A DNA stretch of 56,505 nt from Hungatella hathewayi WAL-18680 (GTDB lineage Bacteria; Bacillota; Clostridia; Lachnospirales; Lachnospiraceae): positions 2,151,845-2,208,349 of the forward strand of contig NZ_JH379027.1 in the NCBI RefSeq assembly GCF_000235505.1. Reading direction: 5' to 3'. Of this stretch, positions 25,247 to 38,477 are shown piece by piece. Numbering within the stretch: the first letter of the stretch is position 1; each line of letters opens with the position of its first letter. The position numbers and the translations under genes are program-made. The notes beneath the pieces were generated by a model that searched no databases, had not been told where the DNA came from, and saw only the letters and a list, made by a program, of their open reading frames with translations.

Positions 25247-28200
25247 ATGGCATTTACACATTTGCACGTTCATACGGAATACAGCCTGCTGGACGGTTCC
25301 AGCAAGATCAAAGAGCTGCCGGCCAGAGCCAAGGAGCTGGGGATGAACAGCCTTGCCATCACGGACCACGGCGTCATGTACGGTGTGATTGATTTCTACC
25401 GCGCCGCCAGGGAGGTGGGCATCAAACCCATCATCGGCTGTGAGGTCTACGTGGCGCCAAACTCCCGGTTTGACAGGGAGACGGTCAGCGGCGAGGACCG
25501 GTATTACCATCTGATTCTGCTGGCGGAGAACAACCAGGGATATCAGAATTTGATGAAAATCGTGTCCAAGGGATTTGTGGACGGCTTTTACTATAAACCA
25601 AGAGTGGACTATGAGGTGCTGCGGGAGTACCACGAGGGGATTATCTGTCTCTCCGCCTGTCTGGCGGGGGAGGTGCAGCGCTATCTGGCCAGAGGTCTCT
25701 ATCAGGAGGGCAAAGAGGCGGCGCTGCGGTACGAGGAGATATTCGGGAAGGGGAACTTCTTCCTGGAGCTTCAGGACCACGGCATCCCGGAGCAGAAGAC
25801 GGTGAACCAGGCGCTGCTGCGGCTGAGCCAGGAGTTACAGATCGATCTGGTGGCCACCAACGACGTCCACTATACCTTTGCGGAGGACGCTGTTCCCCAC
25901 GACATCCTGCTGTGCATCCAGACCAACAAGAAGGTGACGGATGAGAACCGGATGCGCTACGAGGGAGGCCAGTTCTACTGCAAGTCCGAGGAGGAGATGA
26001 GGGCCCTGTTCCCCTACGCCTTAGAGGCATTGGAGAACACCCAGAAAATCGCGGACCGGTGCAACGTGGAGATCGAGTTTGGCGTCACCAAGCTGCCACG
26101 GTTTGACGTGCCGGAGGGGTACGATGCCTGGGGATATTTGAACAAGCTGTGCGATGACGGCATGGCAAAGCATTATCCCGACGATGACGGGACCCTGCGG
26201 GAGCGGCTGGAATATGAGTTGGATGTGATTCATACCATGGGTTATGTGGATTACTTCCTGATTGTGTGGGATTTCATTCATTTTGCCAAATCCCACGACA
26301 TCATGGTTGGGCCGGGACGTGGCTCCGCGGCGGGAAGTATCGTCTCCTACTGTCTGGGCATCACCGACATTGACCCGATCCGCTATAACCTGCTGTTTGA
26401 GCGTTTCCTGAATCCGGAGCGTGTGTCCATGCCCGATATCGATATCGACTTCTGCTTCGAGAGACGTCAGGAAGTCATCGATTATGTGGTAGAAAAATAC
26501 GGCAAGGACCAGGTGGTCCAGATTGTCACCTTCGGTACCCTGGCGGCCAAGGGTGTGGTCCGGGATGTGGGCCGGGCCCTGGATATGCCCTATGCCCGGT
26601 GCGACGCGATTGCGAAAATGATTCCCGGCGATTTGGGAATGACGCTAGAGAAGGCGCTGAAGGCCAGCCCGGATCTGCGGAATGCCTACAATGAAGATGA
26701 ACAGGTGAAATACCTGATTGATATGTCCATGCGTCTGGAGGGTCTGCCACGGCACACCTCCATGCACGCGGCGGGGGTGGTGATCAGCCAGACCTCCGTG
26801 GACAACTACGTGCCGTTATCCAAGGCGGCTGACGGGACCATCACCACCCAGTTTACCATGACCACCTTGGAGGAACTGGGACTGCTTAAAATGGATTTCC
26901 TGGGACTGCGGACGCTGACGGTTATCCAGAATGCGGTGTGGCAGGTGAAGAAAACCCAAGGAATCGACCTGGATATGAATGCCATCGACTACAACGACAA
27001 GCAGGTGCTGGATTCCCTGGGAACCGGGAAGAACGACGGCGTGTTCCAGCTGGAGAGTTCGGGCATGAAGTCCTTTATGAAGGAGTTGAAACCGGAGAAT
27101 CTGGAGGACATCATCGCCGGCATTTCCCTCTACCGTCCGGGCCCTATGGACTTTATTCCCCGGTATTTGAAGGGGAAGAACGAGAAGGGTTCCATCACCT
27201 ATGAGTGCCCGCAGCTGGAGCCAATCTTAAGCCCCACCTACGGCTGTATCGTCTACCAGGAACAGGTGATGCAGATTGTGCGGGATTTGGCCGGGTACAC
27301 GCTGGGGCGGAGCGATATGGTGCGGAGAGCCATGTCCAAGAAGAAGTCCTCCGTGATGGAGAAGGAGCGGCAGAACTTTGTCTATGGAAATGAGGAGGAG
27401 GGGGTCAAGGGCTGTATCAACAACGGCATTGACGAGAAGACCGCCAACCTGATTTTCGACGAGATGATTGATTTCGCCAAGTACGCGTTCAACAAGTCCC
27501 ATGCGGCCTGCTACGCGGTGGTATCCTACCAGACGGCTTACTTAAAATATTACTATCCGAAGGAATTCATGGCGGCGATTATGACCTCCGTCATGGATAA
27601 CATTTCCAAGGTGTCGGAGTATATTCTCACCTGCCGGCAGATGGGCATTGAGATATTGTCCCCGGATATCAACGAGGGGGAGAGCGGTTTCTCCGTGTCG
27701 GGAGATTCCATCCGCTACGGCTTATCCGCCATCAAGAGTGTGGGAAAATCGGTGGTGGAGGTGATTATCGCCGAGCGGGAGGCCAACGGTCCCTTTGTGA
27801 CCTTAGAGGATTTTGTGGGGCGGCTCAGCAACAAGGAGGTCAACAAGCGGACCCTGGAAAACTTTATCAAGGCGGGAGCGCTTGACACACTGCCCGGCAA
27901 CCGCAGACAGAAGCTGCTCATCGCGCCGGATATTCTGGACCAGAAGAACAAAGAGAAGAAGACCGGCATGGAAGGCCAGATGAGTCTGTTTGATTTCGCC
28001 GGCGAGGAAGACAAGGAGAGCTTCCAGATCAGCATGCCGAATGTGGAAGAATTTTCCAAGGAGGATTTGCTGGCGTTTGAGAAAGAAATTCTCGGCATTT
28101 ACATCAGCGGCCACCCCATGGAAGCCTACGAGCAGAGCTGGCGGGCCAACATCACGGCCATGGCCACGGATTTCATTGTGGACGAGGAGACGGAGAGCGC

Positions 28201-28729
28201 CAAAGTGAGAGATGGCGCCCAGGTGATTATCGGAGGTATGATAACCGGCAAAACCGTAAAAACTACCAAGACAAACAAAATGATGGCGTTTGTGATGGTG
28301 GAGGATCTGGTGGGTTCCGTGGAGGTTTTAGTATTCCCCAGAGATTACGATAAATACAGGGAAATGCTGATTCCGGATGCCAAGGTGTTCATCCAGGGCC
28401 GGGCATCTATCGGCGACGACCCGGTGGGCAAGGTGATCTGCGAGCGGGTCATTCCCTTTGAAAAGCTGCCAAGACAGGTCTGGATCCAGTTTGCTGATAA
28501 GGAAGCCTACACCGCCCAGGAAGCCGGGATGATGGACTGTCTGAAAATGTCGGAGGGCTCCGACAGCGTCATCATCTATCTGGCGAAGGAGAAGGCGAAG
28601 AAGGTGCTGCCGGCTAACTGGAATGTATCCGGCGGACCGGAGCTGGTGGCCGCCCTTTCGGAAATAGTTGGTGAAAAAAATGTCAAGGTTGTGGAAAAAA
28701 CTATTGAAAAGATAGGGAAAATGAATTAG
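25247..28729 (+). CDS. dnaE: DNA polymerase III subunit alpha (DnaE)
   Basis: A 1160-residue C-family replicative polymerase. The N-terminal PHP domain begins FTHLHVHTEYSLLDG. The palm has GPGRGSAAGSIVSYCLGITDIDP and the catalytic acids in MPDIDIDFCFERR; SRYRPGPMDFIP-type fingers residues are present as SLYRPGPMDFIP, followed by YQEQVMQI. The C-terminal region has helix-hairpin-helix and an OB-fold (VIIGGMITGKTVKTTK, VEVLVFPRDYDKY). In Firmicutes DnaE extends RNA primers alongside PolC. The ATG has AAGTTGGAGGAC upstream. No domain appears missing. pfkA follows, the same order as in many Firmicutes (dnaE-pfkA). Confidence 0.97.
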   Translation: MAFTHLHVHTEYSLLDGSSKIKELPARAKELGMNSLAITDHGVMYGVIDFYRAAREVGIKPIIGCEVYVAPNSRFDRETVSGEDRYYHLILLAENNQGYQNLMKIVSKGFVDGFYYKPRVDYEVLREYHEGIICLSACLAGEVQRYLARGLYQEGKEAALRYEEIFGKGNFFLELQDHGIPEQKTVNQALLRLSQELQIDLVATNDVHYTFAEDAVPHDILLCIQTNKKVTDENRMRYEGGQFYCKSEEEMRALFPYALEALENTQKIADRCNVEIEFGVTKLPRFDVPEGYDAWGYLNKLCDDGMAKHYPDDDGTLRERLEYELDVIHTMGYVDYFLIVWDFIHFAKSHDIMVGPGRGSAAGSIVSYCLGITDIDPIRYNLLFERFLNPERVSMPDIDIDFCFERRQEVIDYVVEKYGKDQVVQIVTFGTLAAKGVVRDVGRALDMPYARCDAIAKMIPGDLGMTLEKALKASPDLRNAYNEDEQVKYLIDMSMRLEGLPRHTSMHAAGVVISQTSVDNYVPLSKAADGTITTQFTMTTLEELGLLKMDFLGLRTLTVIQNAVWQVKKTQGIDLDMNAIDYNDKQVLDSLGTGKNDGVFQLESSGMKSFMKELKPENLEDIIAGISLYRPGPMDFIPRYLKGKNEKGSITYECPQLEPILSPTYGCIVYQEQVMQIVRDLAGYTLGRSDMVRRAMSKKKSSVMEKERQNFVYGNEEEGVKGCINNGIDEKTANLIFDEMIDFAKYAFNKSHAACYAVVSYQTAYLKYYYPKEFMAAIMTSVMDNISKVSEYILTCRQMGIEILSPDINEGESGFSVSGDSIRYGLSAIKSVGKSVVEVIIAEREANGPFVTLEDFVGRLSNKEVNKRTLENFIKAGALDTLPGNRRQKLLIAPDILDQKNKEKKTGMEGQMSLFDFAGEEDKESFQISMPNVEEFSKEDLLAFEKEILGIYISGHPMEAYEQSWRANITAMATDFIVDEETESAKVRDGAQVIIGGMITGKTVKTTKTNKMMAFVMVEDLVGSVEVLVFPRDYDKYREMLIPDAKVFIQGRASIGDDPVGKVICERVIPFEKLPRQVWIQFADKEAYTAQEAGMMDCLKMSEGSDSVIIYLAKEKAKKVLPANWNVSGGPELVAALSEIVGEKNVKVVEKTIEKIGKMN

Positions 28730-28800
28730 AATAGGCATTGTATGAAAAAAAATACTTGAAAAAAGATAGGTTCTTACAATCATAGGAGGTAAGAAAGAAG

Positions 28801-29775
28801 ATGGCTAAAACAGTAAAGACAATCGGTGTTTTGACAAGTGGTGGAGATGCCCCCGGCATGAACGCCGCAATTCGTGCGGTGGTCAGGACCGGTATCGCAA
28901 AGGGACTTTCCGTAAAAGGCATTATGAGAGGTTACGCCGGACTTTTACAGGAAGAGATTGTGGATATGCAGGGCACCAGTGTATCAGATATCATTCACCG
29001 CGGCGGGACCATCCTTTATACGGCCAGATGTACCGAATTTACCACACCTGAAGGGCAGAAGAAGGGCGCAGAGATTTGTAAGAAACATGGAATAGACGGA
29101 CTGGTGGTAATCGGCGGTGACGGATCCTTTAGGGGAGCGGGCAAGCTGTCGGCCCTTGGGATTAACACCATCGGGCTTCCGGGAACCATCGATTTGGATA
29201 TCGCCTGCACGGACTACACCATCGGTTTTGACACGGCGGTGAACACGGCGATGGAGGCCATCGACAAGGTGCGTGATACCTCCACCTCCCATGAGCGGTG
29301 CAGTATCATCGAGGTTATGGGAAGAAATGCCGGTTATCTGGCGTTGTGGTGCGGTATCGCCAACGGGGCCGAGGACATTCTCCTTCCGGAGCGCTACGAC
29401 GGGGATGAGCAGCGGCTCATCGACCGGATTATCCAGAACCGGAAATATGGCAAGAAGCACAACATCATCATCAACGCGGAGGGCATCGGACATTCCACCT
29501 CCATGGCGAGACGGATTGAGGCGGCCACCGGTATTGAGACGAGAGCGACCATTCTGGGCCACATGCAGAGAGGCGGAACGCCTACCTGTAAGGATCGTGT
29601 GTACGCGTCCATCATGGGTTCCAAGGCAGTGGAGCTGTTAGCTTCCGGCCAGAGCAACCGTGTGGTGGCCTACAAGGGCGGCGAGTATGTGGACTTCGAT
29701 ATCCAGGAAGCGCTGGCGATGCACAAGGATATTCCGGAGGACCAGTACAACATCAGTAAGATATTGACAAGATAA
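28801..29775 (+). CDS. pfkA: ATP-dependent 6-phosphofructokinase
   Basis: A 324-residue glycolytic enzyme converting fructose 6-phosphate to fructose 1,6-bisphosphate. The ATP loop is TSGGDAPGMN (about 12-21); the catalytic motif is PGTIDLDIACTDYTIGFDTA, in which D131 and D133 match E. coli D127 and D129, with Leu in place of the Asn between them, a variant I recall in clostridial enzymes. EVMGRNAGYLA and the late GHMQRGGTPTCKDR are also present. GGAGG ends 8 bp before ATG 28801. It follows dnaE after 71 bp. Its product is the signal that activates HprK, encoded in the same window. Confidence 0.96.
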   Translation: MAKTVKTIGVLTSGGDAPGMNAAIRAVVRTGIAKGLSVKGIMRGYAGLLQEEIVDMQGTSVSDIIHRGGTILYTARCTEFTTPEGQKKGAEICKKHGIDGLVVIGGDGSFRGAGKLSALGINTIGLPGTIDLDIACTDYTIGFDTAVNTAMEAIDKVRDTSTSHERCSIIEVMGRNAGYLALWCGIANGAEDILLPERYDGDEQRLIDRIIQNRKYGKKHNIIINAEGIGHSTSMARRIEAATGIETRATILGHMQRGGTPTCKDRVYASIMGSKAVELLASGQSNRVVAYKGGEYVDFDIQEALAMHKDIPEDQYNISKILTR

Positions 29776-29797
29776 CGGTTAGAAGAAGAGAAGAGGC

Positions 29798-29827
29798 AAA
29801 GAGGGGCTGGGGACACAGCCCCTCTTT
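29798..29827 (+). terminator. Terminator or attenuator between pfkA and the DUF6145 gene
   Basis: AAAGAGGGGCTG (29798-29809) and CAGCCCCTCTTT (29816-29827) form a perfect 12-bp stem with a 6-nt loop. Only TTT ends the stem and GGAGG follows, so read-through into the next gene is likely. Confidence 0.7.
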
Positions 29828-29849
29828 GGAGGTATTAAAGGAGCGGATT

Positions 29850-30185
29850 TTGGAAGAGAAGAAAGTGTTGTGCGGCGCCAACTCCTATGAACAGAAGTAT
29901 TATTTTAATGAAGAATTCCGGGGACTTCCTGAGGGAATCCGCCAGGAGCTTCAGGTGATGTGTGTGCTCTACACCGAGGACGTGGGCGGGATACTGACCA
30001 TGGAATTTGACGAGGACGGCAGCCTGGAATTTAAAGTGACGGCCCCGGAGGAGGACTATCTGTTCGACGAGATTGGAAGCGTGTTGAAGATTAAACAGTA
30101 CCAGCTGGAGAAACGGGAACTGCTGGAAGCTCTGGAGCTGTACTATAAAGTATTTTTCCTGGGACAGGAATTAGAGGAAGAGTGA
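29850..30185 (+). CDS. DUF6145-like small acidic protein
   Basis: About 111 residues, acidic, with no signal peptide. It contains KVLCGANSYEQKYYFNEEF, an internal LQVMCVLYTEDVGGILTMEF strand pair and a helical C-terminus. I recall this pattern from DUF6145 proteins of Lachnospiraceae; function unknown. The start is placed at TTG 29850, which has AAGGAG 6 bp upstream. An in-frame TTG at 29826 lies inside the preceding terminator stem and is unlikely. It is 3 bp upstream of dusB, so the two are translationally linked, which hints at a role near tRNA modification or simply a shared operon. Confidence 0.72.
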   Translation: MEEKKVLCGANSYEQKYYFNEEFRGLPEGIRQELQVMCVLYTEDVGGILTMEFDEDGSLEFKVTAPEEDYLFDEIGSVLKIKQYQLEKRELLEALELYYKVFFLGQELEEE

Positions 30186-30188
30186 TTC

Positions 30189-31148
30189 ATGAAATTAACC
30201 ATTGGAAATGTGGCGCTTGACAACAACCTGATCTTGGCGCCGATGGCAGGAGTGACCGACCTGCCATTTCGTTTGCTCTGCAAGGAGCAGGGATGCGGGC
30301 TGATGTGCACGGAGATGGTCAGCGCCAAGGCGATTTATTATAAGAATAAGAACACGGCCCCTCTTCTGGAGGTACGGGAGGAGGAGCGGCCCATCGCGGT
30401 GCAGCTGTTCGGCTCGGACCCGGTGATTATGAGTGAGATGGCGAAGCAGATTGAGGATGGACCCTACGACATCATTGACATCAACATGGGCTGTCCCGTT
30501 CCCAAGGTGGTGAACAACGGGGAGGGCTCGGCGCTGATGAAGAACCCGAAGCTGGTGGAGGAGATACTCACCGCCATGGTGAAGGCGCTGAAAAAGCCGG
30601 TGACGGTCAAGTTCCGCCGGGGCTTTGATGAGACCTGTGTCAATGCCGTGGAGATAGCCAAAATTGCCGAGAGCTGCGGCGTGGCGGCGGTGGCCGTCCA
30701 TGGAAGGACCAGGGAACAGTACTATTCCGGGAAGGCGGACTGGGAGATTATCCGGCAGGTGAAGGAGGCGGTGAAGATTCCGGTGATTGGAAACGGAGAC
30801 ATTTTCACGCCACAGGATGCCAAACGGATGCTTGAGGAGACCGGCTGCGATGGCTTGATGATAGCCAGGGGAGCCAAGGGAAATCCGTGGATCTTCCGGG
30901 AAATCAACCATTACCTGGACACGGGAGAGCTGCTGCCGCGGCCGGGAAGAGAGGAAATCCGGGAAATGCTTCTGCGCCACGCCAGTCTTCAGGTGGAGTA
31001 TAAGGGCGAGTATCTGGGGATTCGGGAGATGAGAAAACACGTGGCGTGGTACACGGCAGGACTGCCCCACTCGTCAGCCCTGCGAAACGAAGTGAACCAG
31101 GTCGAAAGTTATGAGGATTTTAAAGCGTTAATCATGCATAAGATATAG
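30189..31148 (+). CDS. dusB: tRNA-dihydrouridine synthase (DusB-type)
   Basis: A 319-residue FMN enzyme that reduces specific uridines in tRNA D-loops with NADPH. Seen: NLILAPMAGVTDLPFR with FMN contacts, the CTEMVSAKAIYY segment, DINMGCPVPKVVNNGEGSAL with the catalytic Cys, VAVHGRTREQYYSGKADWE, IPVIGNGDIFTPQDAKRM and MIARGAKGNPWIFREI. Length is normal. It is followed by a consensus promoter for greA. Confidence 0.94.
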   Translation: MKLTIGNVALDNNLILAPMAGVTDLPFRLLCKEQGCGLMCTEMVSAKAIYYKNKNTAPLLEVREEERPIAVQLFGSDPVIMSEMAKQIEDGPYDIIDINMGCPVPKVVNNGEGSALMKNPKLVEEILTAMVKALKKPVTVKFRRGFDETCVNAVEIAKIAESCGVAAVAVHGRTREQYYSGKADWEIIRQVKEAVKIPVIGNGDIFTPQDAKRMLEETGCDGLMIARGAKGNPWIFREINHYLDTGELLPRPGREEIREMLLRHASLQVEYKGEYLGIREMRKHVAWYTAGLPHSSALRNEVNQVESYEDFKALIMHKI

Positions 31149-31170
31149 AGGAAATAGGGAACATAGTTTC

Positions 31171-31199
31171 TTGACATTATTGGGTTCTTAAGATATAAT
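31171..31199 (+). promoter_or_regulatory. Perfect consensus promoter of greA
   Basis: TTGACA (31171-31176), a 17-bp spacer and TATAAT (31194-31199): both boxes match consensus. It leaves a leader of about 60 nt before the greA ATG at 31268. Confidence 0.9.
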
Positions 31200-31267
31200 A
31201 CCTTGAATGTGATAACAGTCAGGAACAGTAGAAAAAATATAGTAATGATAAAGGAAGGGATAGCACC

Positions 31268-31750
31268 ATGGCAGAGAAGAAAAACATATTGACATATGCC
31301 GGTCTGAAACAGTACGAGGATGAGCTCCAGAATTTGAAGGTCGTAAAACGGAAAGAGGTTGCCCAGAAAATCAAAGAGGCGAGAGAGCAGGGCGATTTGT
31401 CCGAGAACGCGGAGTACGACGCGGCGAAAGACGAGCAGAGAGACATTGAGCTTCGTATCGAGGAGCTTGAGAAACTGCTTAAGAATGCTGAGGTTGTGGT
31501 TGAGGATGAGATTGACCTTGATAAGATTAATGTAGGCTGTAAAGTAAAGGTATACGAGATTGATTTCGACGAGGAGATGGAATTCAAAATCGTCGGCTCC
31601 ACCGAGGCCAACAGCCTTCAGAATAAAATTTCCAACGAGTCCCCGGTAGGCCAGGCATTAATCGGCAAAAAGGTGGGGGATGTTGTTGACGTGGAGACCC
31701 AGGTTGGAGTGATTCAGTACAAAGTACTGGAAATCCAGAGAGTATCATAA
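31268..31750 (+). CDS. greA: Transcription elongation factor GreA
   Basis: A 160-residue protein that reaches into the RNA polymerase secondary channel and stimulates cleavage of backtracked RNA. The N-terminal coiled coil (about 8-80) contains the acidic tip [19 protein letters not shown] with the catalytic Asp-Leu-Ser-Glu-Asn. The C-terminal FKBP-like domain (about 85-160) has [17 protein letters not shown] and [16 protein letters not shown]. Normal size. lysS follows after 39 bp and should share the strong greA promoter, an arrangement common in Firmicutes. Confidence 0.97.
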   Translation: MAEKKNILTYAGLKQYEDELQNLKVVKRKEVAQKIKEAREQGDLSENAEYDAAKDEQRDIELRIEELEKLLKNAEVVVEDEIDLDKINVGCKVKVYEIDFDEEMEFKIVGSTEANSLQNKISNESPVGQALIGKKVGDVVDVETQVGVIQYKVLEIQRVS

Positions 31751-31789
31751 TCCGAAATAATCCGAAGAGAAACAAAGGAGAGAGAACCC

Positions 31790-33733
31790 GTGGCAGAGAA
31801 CCAGAACCAGAATCAGAATTCCCAGGAGGATTTAAACCATTTACTGAAGGTACGCCGGGAGAAGCTGGCCGAATTGCAGGAAGCCGGCAGGGACCCATTT
31901 CAGATCACTAAGTTTGATGTGACCGTGCACAGCGCGGACATCAAGGAGAACTATGCAGAGTGGGAAGGCAAAGAGGTGTCCATCGCCGGACGTATGATGT
32001 CCAAGCGTGTGATGGGCAAGGCGTCCTTCTGCAATATCCAGGATTTAAAGGGCAACATCCAGTCCTATGTGGCGAGAGACAGCATTGGCGAGGAAGAGTA
32101 CAAGGATTTCAAGAAGATGGATATCGGCGATATCGTGGGCTTAAAGGGTACCGCGTTTACCACCAAGACGGGAGAAATCTCCATCCATGCCACTTCCGTG
32201 ACTCTGCTCTCCAAGAGCTTACAGATTCTGCCGGAGAAATACCACGGGCTGACCAACACCGACACCCGTTACCGTCAGAGATATACGGATTTGATTATGA
32301 ACGAGGACGTGAAGAAGACATTTGTCATGCGTTCCCGCATTATCAGCTGTATCCGCCGTTATCTGGATGGCCAGGGCTTTTTGGAGGTGGAGACCCCCAT
32401 GCTGGTGTCCAATGCCGGCGGCGCGGCGGCCAGACCGTTTGAGACCCATTACAATGCGCTGGACGAGGATGTGAAGCTGAGAATTTCCCTGGAGCTTTAT
32501 CTGAAGCGTCTGATTGTAGGCGGCATGGAGAGAGTGTACGAGATTGGACGTGTGTTCCGTAATGAAGGTCTGGACACCAGACACAACCCGGAATTCACGC
32601 TGATGGAATTATACCAGGCTTATACCGATTACCACGGCATGATGGATTTGACGGAGAACATGTTCCGCCATGTGGCCCAGGAGGTCTGCGGCACCACCAC
32701 GATTCCCTATGCCGATGTGGAGATTGATTTAGGCAAGCCGTTTGAGAGACTGACTATGATTGATGCCATCAAGAAGTATACCGGCATTGATTTTGAGGAG
32801 ATCAAGACGACGGAAGAGGCGAAGAAGCTGGCCGATGAGAAGGGCGTTCACTACGAGGAGCGCCATGTCCGCGGCGATATCATTAACCTGTTCTTCGAGG
32901 AGTTTGTGGAGGAGCATCTGATTCAGCCGACGTTCATCATGGATCATCCGGTCGAGGTGTCGCCCCTTACCAAGAGGAAACCGGACAAGCCGGAGCTGGT
33001 GGAGCGGTTTGAGCTGTTTATCTATGCTCGTGAGATGTGCAACGCCTACTCCGAGCTGAATGACCCGATTGACCAGAGAGAGCGTTTCAAAGCCCAGGAG
33101 GCGGCGCTGGCGGCCGGCGATGAGGAAGCCAACACCACTGACGAGGATTTCTTAAATGCGCTGGAGGTAGGTATGCCTCCGACAGGCGGTATCGGCTACG
33201 GTATCGACAGGCTGGTGATGCTGTTCACCAACAGCCCTGCCATCCGCGACGTGCTGCTGTTCCCGACTATGAAGTCGTTGGGGGGAACCGGTGACGTCAA
33301 GAAAGTGGCTGCTATCGAAAATACGGAGAGCGCCCCGGTGAAGGTTTCTGAGCCAATTGACTTTTCCAAAGTGAAAATCGAGCCTCTGTTTGAGGAGATG
33401 GTAGACTTTGACACCTTTGCCAAATCCGACTACCGCGCCGTGAAGGTGAAGGACTGCGTGGCCGTACCGAAGAGCAAGAAGCTTCTGCAGTTCACGCTGG
33501 ATGACGGAAGCGGCACGGACCGCACCATCTTAAGCGGAATCCACGAGTACTACGAGCCGGAGGAACTGATTGGAAAGACTTGTATCGCCATTGTGAATCT
33601 GCCGCCACGGAAGATGATGGGCATTGATTCCTGCGGAATGCTGATTTCAGCGGTTCATGAGGAAGACGGAAAAGAGGGATTAAACCTCCTGATGGTGGAT
33701 GACCGGATTCCGGCGGGAGCGAAGCTGTATTAA
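31790..33733 (+). CDS. lysS: Lysyl-tRNA synthetase (class II) with C-terminal tRNA-binding domain
   Basis: A 647-residue enzyme, about 150 longer than typical LysRS. The N-terminal OB-fold anticodon domain (about 55-165; [15 protein letters not shown]) is followed by the class II core: motif 1 near [10 protein letters not shown], motif 2 [19 protein letters not shown] and motif 3 [13 protein letters not shown]. After about residue 515 comes an extra domain with [29 protein letters not shown] and [17 protein letters not shown], the pattern of EMAPII/Trbp111-type tRNA-binding domains seen at the end of MetRS. The start is GTG 31790 with AAAGGAGAGAG upstream. The fusion is probably a clade feature that raises tRNA affinity. 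Confidence 0.95.
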   Translation: MAENQNQNQNSQEDLNHLLKVRREKLAELQEAGRDPFQITKFDVTVHSADIKENYAEWEGKEVSIAGRMMSKRVMGKASFCNIQDLKGNIQSYVARDSIGEEEYKDFKKMDIGDIVGLKGTAFTTKTGEISIHATSVTLLSKSLQILPEKYHGLTNTDTRYRQRYTDLIMNEDVKKTFVMRSRIISCIRRYLDGQGFLEVETPMLVSNAGGAAARPFETHYNALDEDVKLRISLELYLKRLIVGGMERVYEIGRVFRNEGLDTRHNPEFTLMELYQAYTDYHGMMDLTENMFRHVAQEVCGTTTIPYADVEIDLGKPFERLTMIDAIKKYTGIDFEEIKTTEEAKKLADEKGVHYEERHVRGDIINLFFEEFVEEHLIQPTFIMDHPVEVSPLTKRKPDKPELVERFELFIYAREMCNAYSELNDPIDQRERFKAQEAALAAGDEEANTTDEDFLNALEVGMPPTGGIGYGIDRLVMLFTNSPAIRDVLLFPTMKSLGGTGDVKKVAAIENTESAPVKVSEPIDFSKVKIEPLFEEMVDFDTFAKSDYRAVKVKDCVAVPKSKKLLQFTLDDGSGTDRTILSGIHEYYEPEELIGKTCIAIVNLPPRKMMGIDSCGMLISAVHEEDGKEGLNLLMVDDRIPAGAKLY

Positions 33734-33794
33734 GAGATTGAGAAAGATGTTCTTAATATAAGGCAATACCATACAAAATCAGAATAAAAATTAG

Positions 33795-33840
33795 AAAGAC
33801 CGGTTTTTCTTGAATAGCCAAGAAAGACCGGTCTTTCGTT
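33795..33840. terminator. Bidirectional terminator between lysS and the LysR gene
   Basis: GAAAGACCGG...TTCTT and AAGAAAGACCGGTCTTTC pair around a short loop between convergent genes, with T-rich tails in both directions. Confidence 0.75.
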
Positions 33841-34722
33841 CTAGGCCATATCTTCTTTCAACTGTTCCAAAAACGCCTGGGCAGCTTTTGAAAATGGCTG
33901 GTATTTTTTCCAGACAATATAGACCCCGGCGTTTAGCCCTGGCTTAAAGGGACGAAAACACAATTTACTGTCAGAAGTGCCAGTAAACAAATCAAAATCA
34001 ATACAGATAGAATATCCCATTCCGTCTGCAACCATAATCGTAGCATTATAGGGCAAATCTGTTGTGGCTATAATGTTCAGTTTCTCTGGCATTTCGCCAA
34101 TCCATCTGGTTAAGAATCCATATTCCATAAACTGTCTTGGCATAATGAGTGGAAGACCCCGTAAATCCTCCGGGCAGATTGCATCTTTTTGTGCAAGAGG
34201 ATCGTCTTTCCTCATAATGACTCCACAAGATTCCGCAGCAGGCTGATAGAGAAAATCATATTGATTCACATCCACCGGCTCAATCAGAAGTCCAAAATCA
34301 AGAAGCCCTGCTTCCAGCCGTTCCAATATTTCCATGCTGTTGCCGCTATAGATATGAAAACAGATGTCGGGATGTTTTTCTGTCAGATGTTTGGCGGCTG
34401 TAGAGAAATAATGGAATGAGTCGAATTCTCCGGAACCAATATATACCTCTCCGCTGACGGCCTCCTCTCTTTTTGCCAATTCAGATTCCGTCTTCTTGAC
34501 TAATGTTAAAATCTCATCTGCGCGTTTTCGCAGTAAAATACCGTCTTCCGTGAGGGTAATATTCCGATTGCTGCGGATAAACAGCTGCTTGCCGACTTCA
34601 AGCTCCAGCTCTTTCATCTGTCTGGATAAGTTTGGCTGTGTCAAATGCAGAGTATTGGCTGCTCCCAGAATACTTCCTTCCCGTGCTACAGCCAAAAAGT
34701 AGCTCAATGTGCGTAATTCCAT
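33841..34722 (-). CDS. LysR-family transcriptional regulator (bgl operon, first copy)
   Basis: About 293 residues. The N-terminal winged HTH is MELRTLSYFLAVAREGSILGA...LHLTQPNLSRQMKELE, followed by the linker helix and a periplasmic-binding-protein-like effector domain (about 90-290). It resembles the LysR protein at 38478-39368 throughout (MELR-L-YFLAVARE start, IGSGEF, IYSGN, ER-GLLD-GL--EP-D), so the two are paralogs flanking one operon. The start at 34722 is chosen because the upstream in-frame GTG overlaps AAGGAG. It is divergent from the small protein and bglP-like operon, with a perfect inverted repeat between them. Confidence 0.9.
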   Translation of the reverse strand: MELRTLSYFLAVAREGSILGAANTLHLTQPNLSRQMKELELEVGKQLFIRSNRNITLTEDGILLRKRADEILTLVKKTESELAKREEAVSGEVYIGSGEFDSFHYFSTAAKHLTEKHPDICFHIYSGNSMEILERLEAGLLDFGLLIEPVDVNQYDFLYQPAAESCGVIMRKDDPLAQKDAICPEDLRGLPLIMPRQFMEYGFLTRWIGEMPEKLNIIATTDLPYNATIMVADGMGYSICIDFDLFTGTSDSKLCFRPFKPGLNAGVYIVWKKYQPFSKAAQAFLEQLKEDMA

Positions 34723-34790
34723 AATTTTATATGCTCCTTCCACGAAATATCCTGAAGCTATATTGTTATAGTGATTATAGTATCAAAAAA

Positions 34791-34813
34791 AGATATACTT
34801 ATCAAGTATATCT
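34791..34813. promoter_or_regulatory. Perfect inverted repeat, probable LysR operator
   Basis: AGATATACTT-ATC-AAGTATATCT is a 23-bp perfect inverted repeat between the divergent LysR gene and the bgl-type operon. Its core ATAC-N7-GTAT fits the LysR T-N11-A rule. A TATAAA (34817-34822) just downstream could be the -10 of the operon, so the repeat would overlap its -35. A second palindrome, TTGATATATCAA, lies at 34833-34844. Confidence 0.7.
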
Positions 34814-34880
34814 GGGTATAAAATACAAGTATTTGATATATCAACGTTTTTCTATTACAATGATTTCAGAGGTGATGGAT

Positions 34881-35135
34881 ATGTCTTATTTACCGCTTAA
34901 TAGAAGGGATCTGGCGCAGACACTAACCGATTCCTGTTATCCGCCTGAAAAGATACAGCAATTTCTGGAGGCATATGATAACGGACAAAGGAAGGAATTA
35001 ATTTCAGTTTTGTCTGCACACCGGAGAGCTCTTCTAAATAAGATTCATGAGCGACAAGGGAACTTGGATTGCCTGGATTATCTGATTTATCAGTTAAAGC
35101 AGCAGTCTGAAACAGCAAACAAAGACAAATCATAG
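34881..35135 (+). CDS. Small helical protein of unknown function
   Basis: About 84 residues beginning MSYLPLNRRDLAQTL; ATG 34875, two codons earlier, is an alternative, and AGAGGTG precedes both. It is helical and charged, with no signal peptide. The end, HERQGNLDCLDYLIYQLKQQ, resembles the C-terminal helix of the MerR-like regulator at 39459-39809 (HFKQKQLDRVDYLRYKIQK). This suggests a stand-alone dimerization-helix type protein, perhaps an effector-binding partner of the LysR regulator, but I do not recognise a characterised family. It is 11 bp upstream of the PTS gene in the same operon. Confidence 0.65.
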   Translation: MSYLPLNRRDLAQTLTDSCYPPEKIQQFLEAYDNGQRKELISVLSAHRRALLNKIHERQGNLDCLDYLIYQLKQQSETANKDKS

Positions 35136-35146
35136 GAGAGGGTCAT

Positions 35147-38423
<3,277 letters not shown>

Positions 38424-38425
38424 TA

Positions 38426-38454
38426 TTGATAGAGGCTTTGTATTCTGATATAAT
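38426..38454 (+). promoter_or_regulatory. Promoter of the second LysR gene
   Basis: TTGATA (38426-38431), a 17-bp spacer and TATAAT (38449-38454), starting 2 bp after the GH1 stop codon. Confidence 0.8.
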
Positions 38455-38477
38455 GACATGAAAAGGGGGGCGGGAAC

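Noticed and set aside
25247-28729. Frameshift or intein in dnaE
   Set aside because: The frame is continuous at 1160 codons and all motifs are in normal spacing.
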